In this document: one piece after another, positions 41,275-49,259 of the stretch | How positions within the stretch are numbered: position 1 is the first letter of the stretch | Layout of the letters: every line of letters begins with the position of its first letter | From: an uncultured Fibrobacter sp. | Lineage (GTDB): Bacteria > Fibrobacterota > Fibrobacteria > Fibrobacterales > Fibrobacteraceae | Assembly: GCF_937877005.1 (NCBI RefSeq) | Contig: NZ_CALEFV010000247.1 | Span: 1-58,728, forward strand | Length of the DNA stretch: 58,728 bases | Direction of reading: 5' to 3' | The notes under the pieces: generated by a model | Databases searched by the model: none | Told to the model about the DNA's origin: nothing | The model's input: the letters and a program-made list of their open reading frames with translations, nothing else | Made by a program: the position numbers and the translations under genes

Positions 41275-42699
41275 ATGAAGAAAATGTTTATAGCCTCTTG
41301 CATTTTGGCTGCGGCCGCATTTGCCGCACCGGAAGCCGCCGCTCCTGCCGCTGCTCCGGCAGCCGCACCCGCCGCCGAACCGGCCCCCGCTGCTGCCCCC
41401 GCTGCCGCTGAACAGGCCGCACCTGCTGCAGAACAAGCCGCACCCGCAACTGAAGCTGCTCCTGTCGAACAGGCCGCTGCACCCGCAACGGAACAGGCTG
41501 CCCCTGCCGAAGCTGCCCCCGCAACGGAACAAGCCGCCCCTGCTGAAGCTGCCCCCGCAACCGAAGCAGCCGCCACAGAAGCTCCGGCCGAAGAAGCCGC
41601 TCCCGTAGCCGAAGAAGTCGCACCGGCCAAAGACACTCAAGTTGCCGCAGCAACCGAACCGCAAGAACAAGCTAAGCCGAAGAAGAAAAAGCGCAAAAAG
41701 AAAAAAATGATTGAAAACGCCGTGATGTCGGTTAACCAGATCAATTTCGACATCAACGCCGACTTCGAATTGGAAGCAGGCAAGGTCCTCTGGACCAGCG
41801 AAGACGACGAAATGGGCGACAACCTCGAGACTTGGTCCGGTGAAGCTAATTTCGCAGTGCTCGCCGAATCCGATGACTTCAAGGGCAAGATTGGTATTGC
41901 CTTCTATCCGGGCGACCTCAAGGCCTCTGACGACAATATTGACAAGAAGGTCAAGAAGGAACAGCTCCGCGAAGGAACTCGTCAGTATTCTGACGACTAC
42001 TTCAGCCTTGACGAAGCATGGGCCATGCAGGGAACAGATTTGTTCTCTTTCAAGGTTGGTCGTTGGGACAACACGGACAAGAGCGGAGACTATTTCGGCG
42101 GCTATATCGACGGCTACCTGAATGGATTCCTCTCTACTCAGGATCCTGAGAACCAGTTGCAGTTCGGCTTCACCCCGACTGAAAACATGGACTTCTACCT
42201 GTCCTTGATTAGCAAATCCGAGAATCTGAACAAGGGTGACATCCGTGCAGCCTTCAATTTCCACGGTCTCGAAGGAATTTCCAAGCTGAAGGTTCAACTC
42301 GCCTATCGTAGCAACATCTTCGATGCAGTCTACGACAGCGATGCCGAAATCAAGCACAATGCCTCGATGAAGGCCAACCTGCCGCTCGGCAACTTCGACA
42401 TTTTCGCCGAAGCCGCCCTAATGGACATGTCCGATGACTTGGTGATTCCCCTTACCGGTGGCTTCGCCATCTATACGCCAGTCGTCGACCGTATCCTCGT
42501 CGAAGCAGAATATGTCGGAGATCGTCACGAACACAAGGACTTCCAGAACTTCAGCTCCAAGCACGTGAAGGATGTCCTCGGCGCCATCTATCTCGAAAAG
42601 GCTTTCACCAGCCGTTTCAGCCTCTCTGCCGGCTTCCACAGCTACGGAAGCTCCAGGGACTACATGATTTCGGGAAACCTGGTCGGCCGAATCAACTAA
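41275..42699 (+). CDS. outer-membrane porin-like protein with Ala/Pro/Glu arm and poly-basic segment
   Basis: Predicted beta-barrel. Signal peptide residues 1-18; residues 19-130 are almost entirely Ala, Pro and Glu in repeats (AAPAAEPAPAA, EQAAPAEAAPATEQAAPA); 134-144 is KPKKKKRKKKK. The remaining 325 residues alternate polar and hydrophobic positions in strand pairs with short turns (KVLWTSEDDEMGDNLETWSGEANF, FSFKVGRWDNTDKSGDYFGGYIDGYLNGF, AAFNFHGLEGISKLKVQLAYRS) and end ISGNLVGRIN, as in porins. The arm could span the peptidoglycan and the lysine cluster bind it or the surface lipids; this is inference. ATG 41275 follows AAAGGAG. A modular hairpin element starts at the stop codon. Confidence 0.8.
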   Translation: MKKMFIASCILAAAAFAAPEAAAPAAAPAAAPAAEPAPAAAPAAAEQAAPAAEQAAPATEAAPVEQAAAPATEQAAPAEAAPATEQAAPAEAAPATEAAATEAPAEEAAPVAEEVAPAKDTQVAAATEPQEQAKPKKKKRKKKKMIENAVMSVNQINFDINADFELEAGKVLWTSEDDEMGDNLETWSGEANFAVLAESDDFKGKIGIAFYPGDLKASDDNIDKKVKKEQLREGTRQYSDDYFSLDEAWAMQGTDLFSFKVGRWDNTDKSGDYFGGYIDGYLNGFLSTQDPENQLQFGFTPTENMDFYLSLISKSENLNKGDIRAAFNFHGLEGISKLKVQLAYRSNIFDAVYDSDAEIKHNASMKANLPLGNFDIFAEAALMDMSDDLVIPLTGGFAIYTPVVDRILVEAEYVGDRHEHKDFQNFSSKHVKDVLGAIYLEKAFTSRFSLSAGFHSYGSSRDYMISGNLVGRIN

Positions 42700-42701
42700 T
42701 A

Positions 42702-42803
42702 AGACCGGGCTAGCAAACTAACACAGGGAACTTTCTCTGATGCTAGCCCTCTCGCAAATGCCCTCGGTTAACACACGAGGGCTTTATTGCTCACGGAAGA
42801 CCG
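42702..42803 (+). repeat. modular hairpin element downstream of the porin gene
   Basis: One full unit: AGACCG (42702), nested hairpin with GGCTAGC/GCTAGCC arms, CTCTCGCAAA, hairpin GCCCTCG-GTTAACACA-CGAGGGC, TTTATTGCTCAC, then AGACCG again (42798) with a second GGCTAGC. Same plan and orientation relative to the upstream gene as 14101-14418. Confidence 0.78.
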
Positions 42804-42826
42804 GGCTAGCTAAAAGCCACCGAATT

Positions 42827-42863
42827 AAAGAAAATCCCGCGAGAAAACTCGCGGGATTTTCTT
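42827..42863. terminator. bidirectional terminator
   Basis: AAAGAAAATCCCGCGAG-AAAA-CTCGCGGGATTTTCTTT: a perfect long stem with A/T runs, between the porin (+) and the small gene at 42883 (-). Confidence 0.9.
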
Positions 42864-42882
42864 TGCAAAAAAAGATTAAATG

Positions 42883-43080
42883 TTAGACACCCTTGCGCTC
42901 CAAATCAAGCAAAAGCGACTGCAAGGAATCTTCGACACTGGCACGGAAATCGCCCGAACCAAGGCTACAGCTGGCTACGGCCTCGTCGCCCTTGGTGACA
43001 CGAATAACTGCAAAACCACCTTCGGTCGTAAAAGAAACACCAAGACCCTTATTCAAGGCTTTTTCCAAAAGATCACGCAT
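42883..43080 (-). CDS. small hypothetical protein, 65 residues
   Basis: ATG 43080 is chosen because AAAGGAG lies six bases upstream; the longer open frame to 43251 crosses an AT-rich promoter region and overlaps the divergent tatD start. The protein (MRDLLEKALNKGLGVSFTTE... to LLLDLERKGV) is a soluble alpha/beta mix with the short strand pair GGFAVIRVTKGDEAVASC and a terminal helix. I do not recognise the family. It is flanked by a strong terminator at its 3' side and a divergent gene at its 5' side. Confidence 0.65.
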   Translation of the reverse strand: MRDLLEKALNKGLGVSFTTEGGFAVIRVTKGDEAVASCSLGSGDFRASVEDSLQSLLLDLERKGV

Positions 43081-43205
43081 AAAGACTCCTTTTTTTATGC
43101 AAAATATTTTCAATACCCATAAATTAAGCTTTTTCAATCTAAAAAACAAGAAAAATTTTGCATATATTCCAATAAAAGCACATTTTTCTTGTATATATTG
43201 GGTGT

Positions 43206-43919
43206 ATGTACGATTTTCACCTTCATTTGGTACGCCTCCCCCATTCGACAAGCGTCGCGCAAACCTTATTGGAGCATGGTTACCGCTTTAACGCCGTAGC
43301 TTGTGAACCTTGGGAATGGGAAGCTCTCCAAAAGGTCGATGAAATCTTTCTAACTGGTTCGGGATGCTGCTACGGGATTCACCCGATAGTTTGCGACCAT
43401 CTCAAAGAAAGCGATTGGAAAAAACTAGAATCCATTCTTGAAAAATGCACCAATGCCGGAGTTGGAGAAACAGGACTTGATAAACGCTATGAAGGCTATG
43501 AAGAAGGTGGTTCTCAGGAAATGGCGTTCCGCAGACAGGTGAAACTAGCTCTACATTTCAACCGAGACCTGCAAATTCACTGCGTCGGAGATTACGGACG
43601 AATTATCAAAATCCTAAAAGAATGCGGTTACCCAGCCTCAACTAACGCGCATCCCATTTTTCACCGGTTTGGCGGGGACATTTCTACAGTGAAAACGGCA
43701 CAGATGCTGAATCCAATTTTCTCATTGCATCAGGATTCTTTCCGCAAGAAATCGACCCTCGCGGCCATCCAGCAAATTCCAGCAGTACAAATCCGATTCG
43801 AAACCGATGCCGACGAAACCTTCAGCAAGAACAATGACATGACCGCCGAAGAAATCGTCACGGCACTAGAAATAAAGTTGAAAGAAACCGAAAAGCGATT
43901 TAGCCAATTATCGATCTAA
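43206..43919 (+). CDS. TatD-family metal-dependent hydrolase
   Basis: TIM-barrel hydrolase of the TatD/YcfH group. MYDFHLHL carries the His-x-His metal site, NAGVGETGLDKR the Glu, ALHFNRDLQIHCVG and STNAHPIFHRFGG further His residues, and FETDADE the late Asp. At 237 residues it is slightly short and some motifs deviate from canonical TatD (DAHCHL replaced by DFHLHL). TATATTGG lies four bases before the ATG and no ribosome site is present, so this may be a leaderless start. It converges on mfd and the two coding ends overlap by 12 bp. Confidence 0.82.
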   Translation: MYDFHLHLVRLPHSTSVAQTLLEHGYRFNAVACEPWEWEALQKVDEIFLTGSGCCYGIHPIVCDHLKESDWKKLESILEKCTNAGVGETGLDKRYEGYEEGGSQEMAFRRQVKLALHFNRDLQIHCVGDYGRIIKILKECGYPASTNAHPIFHRFGGDISTVKTAQMLNPIFSLHQDSFRKKSTLAAIQQIPAVQIRFETDADETFSKNNDMTAEEIVTALEIKLKETEKRFSQLSI

Positions 43920-46900
43920 AACGGAGCCATTACTTTTAACGACAACCGATTCGGCGCGGATGGCGCTAAATGCGCGGAATTCCTTGAGACACTTTTCGGC
44001 AAGCTCCGTAGCACTCCCTTTTCCAAGTTCAATGACAACCTGCAACGGCGATCCCCCCATGATTCGCATGGGAAACTGCGTATTTGCATACATTTCGCTA
44101 ATGATGCGCGGATCGGGAGGCGGAAATTCCACGAAGGTTGCAGCAAGCATACCCTTGCGCTGCACTAATCCCTGTATGCGGAGGCGCCCAGCCAAGAGCC
44201 CTATTTCGGTCACAAGCAGAAGCATCTTGGCGGCCACGGGAACGGCTCCGAAACGATCCTGAAGTTCCTGGGCAATTCCCTGAATTTCGTCTGTGCAAGA
44301 GACTCGCGCAATACGCTGGTACATCGAAATACGCGTCAGGCCATCCTGGATGAAATCTTCGGGAAGGAATGCGTCTACACCAAGTTCGACGCGCGTCTGT
44401 ATCGGCTTTTCGGCAGGACCGCCACGAAGCATTTCAACAGCCTCGCGCACAAGGCGCACGTAGGTTTCAAAGCCTACCTCTGCAATAAAACCATGCTGTT
44501 CCTGACCAAGCAAGTTACCAGCCCCACGAATTTCGAGATCGCGCATGGCAAGCTGGTACCCGCTACCAAGATCCGTAAACTGCTCAAGCGCCTTGAGACG
44601 CCGCATTGATTCTGTCGAGATTTCATTCTTGGAAGGAATCACAAGCAAGGCTTTCGCCAGAACACTGCTGCGCCCCACACGTCCACGCATCTGATACAAT
44701 TGGCTAATGCCAAAGTGATGCGCATTCATAATGATAATCGTATTCGCATTCGGAACATCGAGTCCCGACTCAATGATACTCGTACTAATCAGAATATCGA
44801 ATTTTCGCGAAAGAAAGGCTTCCATCGCATTTTCAAGATCGCGATCGTTCATTTGCCCATGCGCCACGCCAATCTTTGCATCAGGAACGAGAGCCTCGAT
44901 ATCGTCGGCGAGCGCATAGATACTATGGACGCGATCGTTCACAATAAACACCTGACCGCCACGGGCCAGTTCATCTTCGATAGCCCGCTTGATGACCATG
45001 TCATCGCGCTTCATGAGCGTTGTCTCGACAGGCAAGCGGTTCACCGGGGGCGTATTGATAAGCGAAATGTCGCGCACTCCCGTCATGCTCAAATGCAACG
45101 AACGCGGAATCGGAGTTGCGCTCATGCTCAGGGTGTCTACGGCAAGACGCATTTCCCTAAGCTTTTCCTTCTGCTTCACTCCAAATTTCTGTTCTTCATC
45201 GACAATCAAAAGTCCCAAGTCCTTGAACTGGTTCTTCTCGGAAAGAAGGCTATGCGTTCCGATGAGAATGTCGATCTTTCCTTCGGAAACCTGCTTGAAA
45301 ATTTCCCTCTTTTCCTTCGCCGTCTTATAGCGATTCACAAGAGCGATATTTACCGCAAAGCCCGCAAAACGGTCCATGAAGTTTTCATAGTGCTGGGCCG
45401 CGAGAATTGTCGTAGGCACAAGCAATACAACCTGTTTCTTGCTCACCACACACTTGAAGGCGGCTCGCATGGCCACTTCGGTCTTTCCGAACCCCACATC
45501 GCCACAGACAAGACGATCCATAGGGCGCTTACTTTCCATGTCTCGCTTGATATCTTCGATTGCTTTCAGCTGATCGGGAGTCGGATCATACTCAAAAGCA
45601 TCTTCGAATTCCTTTTGAAGCTTGCCGTCGGGAGGAAAATCGAAACCCTCGATTAATTCACGCTTGGCATAAAGTTCCACCAGATCGCGCGCAATCTGAA
45701 TAACCTTTTTCTTGACTCGTTCCTTGAGATTTTCCCAAGTCTTGCCACCCAGCTTATCGAGTTTCGGAGCGTTTTCTTGTGTTTCAAGGCGTTCAATTTT
45801 CTGCAGGTCCGCCACAGGGAACTTGAGCCTGTCGCCACCCGCATATTCGAGCATGGCGCAATCGACCATGCCGCCATTGACATTCACGCGAACAAGCCCC
45901 AAATACTTACCGACACCATGATCCTCGTGCGAAACGAAATCACCACGATTCAGCGACTCGATCATCAGGGCTCCCGAAACGGATCCCGCAATCTTGCGCT
46001 TGCGCGTCTTGTTTGAATGCCTGTTGAAGATCCGTGTCTCCGTGAGGAAGGCTACGCGGTCCTCTTCAAGCCAGAAACCTTCGGAAAGGTTCCCCTGAAT
46101 ATAGTCCTCTATCTCGAGACCATCCAGAAGCTGCTTGATACGATTAAGCGCGCCCGCGGTCGGGGCAACCACATAGACTTTTCCCCCGCGGGCCGTAAAT
46201 TCCTCGATTTCCTTCGCTACGGCATCGGTTCCATTCGAAGAGAAATCCTGCGGTTTACAGTGCAGATCGAACCAGGAACCATCATCGACCTTGACTCGCG
46301 TCATGTCCATGGAGGTGCGACCAACAAAAAGTCGCGAAAGTTCCCCCATCTTGAACCAGGTTCGCGAAGGTTCTACGACGTCGGCATCAATTGTTCGCAC
46401 TTCACGAAAAGCAGCCTCGTAGTTGACATAAAGTTTCGAGGCTGTCTCGGCCAGTAGCGAAAGCTCCTCGAAGACGAGGCTCGCCTTGGGCAAATAGTCG
46501 AGCAGACTGTAGTCCAGCTTCTCGTAACGGCCACGATGCCACCATAGCCCCGAAAGGTCTCCGTTGAACTTTGCCGCCTCGCGCTCCTTGATGGTGAACT
46601 CCCCCATCGGGAAAAGCTGCACCTGATTCATCGGTTCCACAGAACGCTGTGTAAAGATATCAAAGCTACGGATCGATTCAATTTCATCACCGAAGAACTC
46701 GATACGAATCGGATGCGGATACAGAAGACAATTCACGTCAACAATACAGCCGCGCACCGAGAACTCCCCCACACCAGAAACTACGGGCTGTTCTATAAAG
46801 CCATGATCCATGAACCAGGGGCGAAGCGACGACGGTTCCATAACATCGCCCACCTTGAGCGTAAGGCCTTTCTTCATGACCGTATGCGGTTCTGGAAGTC

Positions 46901-47282
46901 GCATCAGGAATGAATCTAGCGGACATACCGTTATGAACGGGTTTTCCGATTCAACATCACGGAAAAACTTGAGACGTTCTTCAAGCACGCCTTCAAAAGG
47001 AACCTTCTTTTCGTAAGGTTTAAGCCCAACCGACGGGAAAAAACGGACAAAATCCTCACCGACGAGCCCTTCCAGGTTCTCGACCCAGTTCTCTGCACTT
47101 TTGTAATCGCGAGCAACCACCAGAATCGGGGCCGGCTTACGCAGGAAACGCGATGCAACCATCATCGAGGCGAACGGAACAGTCGCTCCATTGACATGAA
47201 TCGCCGAACCCTCTGCTTTGTAGAAAAGGTTCAGCGAATCAGTCGGTGCAAAAGTGAGTAATTCGGAAAGCGATTCAACCAT
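43908..47282 (-). CDS. mfd: transcription-repair coupling factor
   Basis: ATP-dependent translocase that removes stalled RNA polymerase and recruits UvrA. The 1124 residues show a UvrB-like N-terminal module (GVGEFSVRGCIVDVN), the RNA-polymerase-interacting CarD-like domain (GDFVSHEDHGVGKYLGLVRV), Walker A GDVGFGKTEVAMRAA (about 590-605), the DEEQ box in LIVDEEQKFGVKQ, and motifs V/VI (STSIIESGLDVPNANTI, QLYQMRGRVGRS) plus the TRG motif region. The ATG at 47282 has no ribosome site but TATTTTTG lies exactly 5 nt upstream. No LexA-like box was seen at this promoter. Confidence 0.97.
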   Translation of the reverse strand: MVESLSELLTFAPTDSLNLFYKAEGSAIHVNGATVPFASMMVASRFLRKPAPILVVARDYKSAENWVENLEGLVGEDFVRFFPSVGLKPYEKKVPFEGVLEERLKFFRDVESENPFITVCPLDSFLMRLPEPHTVMKKGLTLKVGDVMEPSSLRPWFMDHGFIEQPVVSGVGEFSVRGCIVDVNCLLYPHPIRIEFFGDEIESIRSFDIFTQRSVEPMNQVQLFPMGEFTIKEREAAKFNGDLSGLWWHRGRYEKLDYSLLDYLPKASLVFEELSLLAETASKLYVNYEAAFREVRTIDADVVEPSRTWFKMGELSRLFVGRTSMDMTRVKVDDGSWFDLHCKPQDFSSNGTDAVAKEIEEFTARGGKVYVVAPTAGALNRIKQLLDGLEIEDYIQGNLSEGFWLEEDRVAFLTETRIFNRHSNKTRKRKIAGSVSGALMIESLNRGDFVSHEDHGVGKYLGLVRVNVNGGMVDCAMLEYAGGDRLKFPVADLQKIERLETQENAPKLDKLGGKTWENLKERVKKKVIQIARDLVELYAKRELIEGFDFPPDGKLQKEFEDAFEYDPTPDQLKAIEDIKRDMESKRPMDRLVCGDVGFGKTEVAMRAAFKCVVSKKQVVLLVPTTILAAQHYENFMDRFAGFAVNIALVNRYKTAKEKREIFKQVSEGKIDILIGTHSLLSEKNQFKDLGLLIVDEEQKFGVKQKEKLREMRLAVDTLSMSATPIPRSLHLSMTGVRDISLINTPPVNRLPVETTLMKRDDMVIKRAIEDELARGGQVFIVNDRVHSIYALADDIEALVPDAKIGVAHGQMNDRDLENAMEAFLSRKFDILISTSIIESGLDVPNANTIIIMNAHHFGISQLYQMRGRVGRSSVLAKALLVIPSKNEISTESMRRLKALEQFTDLGSGYQLAMRDLEIRGAGNLLGQEQHGFIAEVGFETYVRLVREAVEMLRGGPAEKPIQTRVELGVDAFLPEDFIQDGLTRISMYQRIARVSCTDEIQGIAQELQDRFGAVPVAAKMLLLVTEIGLLAGRLRIQGLVQRKGMLAATFVEFPPPDPRIISEMYANTQFPMRIMGGSPLQVVIELGKGSATELAEKCLKEFRAFSAIRAESVVVKSNGSVLDR

Positions 47283-47302
47283 CGCGCCAAAAATAGTTTT
47301 TT

Positions 47303-49243
47303 TTACTCATCTCCAACAGCGCGAATCGTCCACAGTTTCCTAGATATCCCAGAGACTTCGCAAACGACCTCCGTCGTGTCCGACAGGGCATGCACTTCGC
47401 CGAGCAAGGCCGTCCTGCAGTACCCATAGGCGGAATCCAGCGGCGTTGGCGTAAACCACCCCTGGTTATAGGAAGTGGTATCGCAAATATATTCAACACC
47501 GTCATAGGTCGTGTCGATTACCTCTCCCGTTTTCGAGGTACAGGTTCCTATATAGTCTTCGAGCGTCGGAGCCCTGCTTGACCAACCCGATGATGTACAC
47601 CTGTAAACAAGAGAATCTGTAACGATAGTCCTATAGTCCGAAGAGGATTCACATAGACCGAACATGCTTTCATAAACGGAGCAAAGTTCCCATTCCCAAG
47701 TTCTGCTATAACGCTTGCAGATATAGTCCTTACCAAAGTAGGGCTTTATTTCTCCAATGTTATTGTCAGTACAGGGGCCAACCGTATTCGAATATGTCTG
47801 TTCCTGCCAGGTCAGCAATCCATTGCATACATAGACAACAAGTCCCACCATTACAGTATCCCACATCGTCGTCGAATCACATTTTCCCAAATAATTCTTG
47901 CTATCGACATGGTACCATTCATAGTTTGAACACAAGTAATGACGACTGCTGAATATTCTGACAGAATCCTGCATGGCCGCGGTACAGAATCCCAATGCAG
48001 AGTCTACAGTAGTTTCCTTTCGCCAATCCAGCCCGTTACACATGTATTTTGTCGAATTAAATTCAACGATATCATCCTTCACGTTTGTAGAACATTTTCC
48101 CAAAACATCCTCAACATATGCTTCAGCCCAAGCATTGTCCCTACAGATATAGGTATGGAGAGAATCTGTATGTCCGATAGATCCATCCACTTCCTTATGG
48201 CAGTAGCCAAGGATAGAGCCAGGATACGAGAGTTTGATCCACCCATCTTCCGTGCAGGCAAATCGATTTCCGTTCAGGGTATATTCCTTGTAAAGAGTCT
48301 TTTCCGTACAGGGTTCATCCACATCAAAAATATCCGCCAGGCGCCACCTTTCGCCATTGCATTTCAGCAAGGTGCTGTCGTACGGGAAAAAATCACCCTT
48401 TTCAGAGAATCTGCAGGGCATATTTGTCGTACTTTCGGCATACCATTCCTGGTTACGATACGAGCAATAGTAAGAGGAATCCCTTTCAACGACATAGATT
48501 GAAGGCATGTTTCCGTATGTCGAATCACAATAGGGCAAATCCTTGAATTTCTTGACAATAGAACGGTACTTGACGCAACGGAGCGAATAGAAATAGCTAT
48601 CGTACTGCGACTGAATCGAGTGCGCCACCTTGCCAGTGGAATCCTTCGTAAAAACAATGGCGAGATCATCGTCAGCCAAGTAACGGACCTGCTTTTTGAG
48701 GCCATCGCACTCAAGAGTATCACGCTTGAAGCAGACACCGGCAAAGACCGGTTCAAAATCCACGCCACTCTTCAAAAGGTTGGTCCAGGCACCAATAGAG
48801 GGTATCGTATAACCGTCGGGGCACACGGAAGCCGCAGAACTATAGTCGTTTTCCATATACAAACGCCCATAGGTGCCACAATTGGAATCATCGTAATTAA
48901 AGCAGGTGCTCTTGACTTCCAACGGATTCTGGGAGTTCATGTTTTCCATGATCCAGGTAACGATTCCTACGGCAACCGTATTGTAGATCTTGCCATCAGC
49001 GGTACTGACCTTGCCGTCCGCTTCCAGATTAAACTTGCTTACGTCAAACTGTTCAGCATCGGTCACCGCCCCAGACGAAGATGATTTCTTGGTCACGCCA
49101 CTGCTACTACTAAAAAGGACTTCATCCCCTTCCTCATCGGAAGTGCTTCCCGAATCGGAACTACAGGCATAGAACAAGGGAACCGAAACCATCAAGGCAC
49201 AGACGGATTTTCCCCAAAAATTGCTAAAACGGTTCATAAACAT
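47303..49243 (-). CDS. FISUMP-domain lipoprotein with about 11 Cys-Trp modules
   Basis: Surface lipoprotein of the Fibrobacter succinogenes major paralogous (FISUMP, TIGR02145) group. ATG 49243 follows GGGAGGAAG. The lipobox is FYACSSD; residues 70-215 form a FISUMP domain (VTWIMENMNSQNP, CFNYDDSNCGTYGRLY, CPDGYTIPSIGAWTNLL, YFYSLRCVKY). From there to the C-terminus run about 11 modules of 35-40 residues, each with LG-x-C at the start, then Y-x-C and Trp (for example LGKCSTNVKDDIVEF...YMCNGLDW). Unlike its neighbour it lacks a second FISUMP domain at the end. It is translated 16 bp after the larger paralog. Function unknown; adhesion or substrate scaffolding is a guess. Confidence 0.85.
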   Translation of the reverse strand: MFMNRFSNFWGKSVCALMVSVPLFYACSSDSGSTSDEEGDEVLFSSSSGVTKKSSSSGAVTDAEQFDVSKFNLEADGKVSTADGKIYNTVAVGIVTWIMENMNSQNPLEVKSTCFNYDDSNCGTYGRLYMENDYSSAASVCPDGYTIPSIGAWTNLLKSGVDFEPVFAGVCFKRDTLECDGLKKQVRYLADDDLAIVFTKDSTGKVAHSIQSQYDSYFYSLRCVKYRSIVKKFKDLPYCDSTYGNMPSIYVVERDSSYYCSYRNQEWYAESTTNMPCRFSEKGDFFPYDSTLLKCNGERWRLADIFDVDEPCTEKTLYKEYTLNGNRFACTEDGWIKLSYPGSILGYCHKEVDGSIGHTDSLHTYICRDNAWAEAYVEDVLGKCSTNVKDDIVEFNSTKYMCNGLDWRKETTVDSALGFCTAAMQDSVRIFSSRHYLCSNYEWYHVDSKNYLGKCDSTTMWDTVMVGLVVYVCNGLLTWQEQTYSNTVGPCTDNNIGEIKPYFGKDYICKRYSRTWEWELCSVYESMFGLCESSSDYRTIVTDSLVYRCTSSGWSSRAPTLEDYIGTCTSKTGEVIDTTYDGVEYICDTTSYNQGWFTPTPLDSAYGYCRTALLGEVHALSDTTEVVCEVSGISRKLWTIRAVGDE

Positions 49244-49259
49244 TCTTATCTTCCTCCCT

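Noticed and set aside
41239..42357. 372-codon minus-strand frame rich in Gly, Arg, Ser and Cys
   Set aside because: It is the antisense of the Ala/Pro/Glu repeats of the porin arm; no ribosome site or signal peptide.
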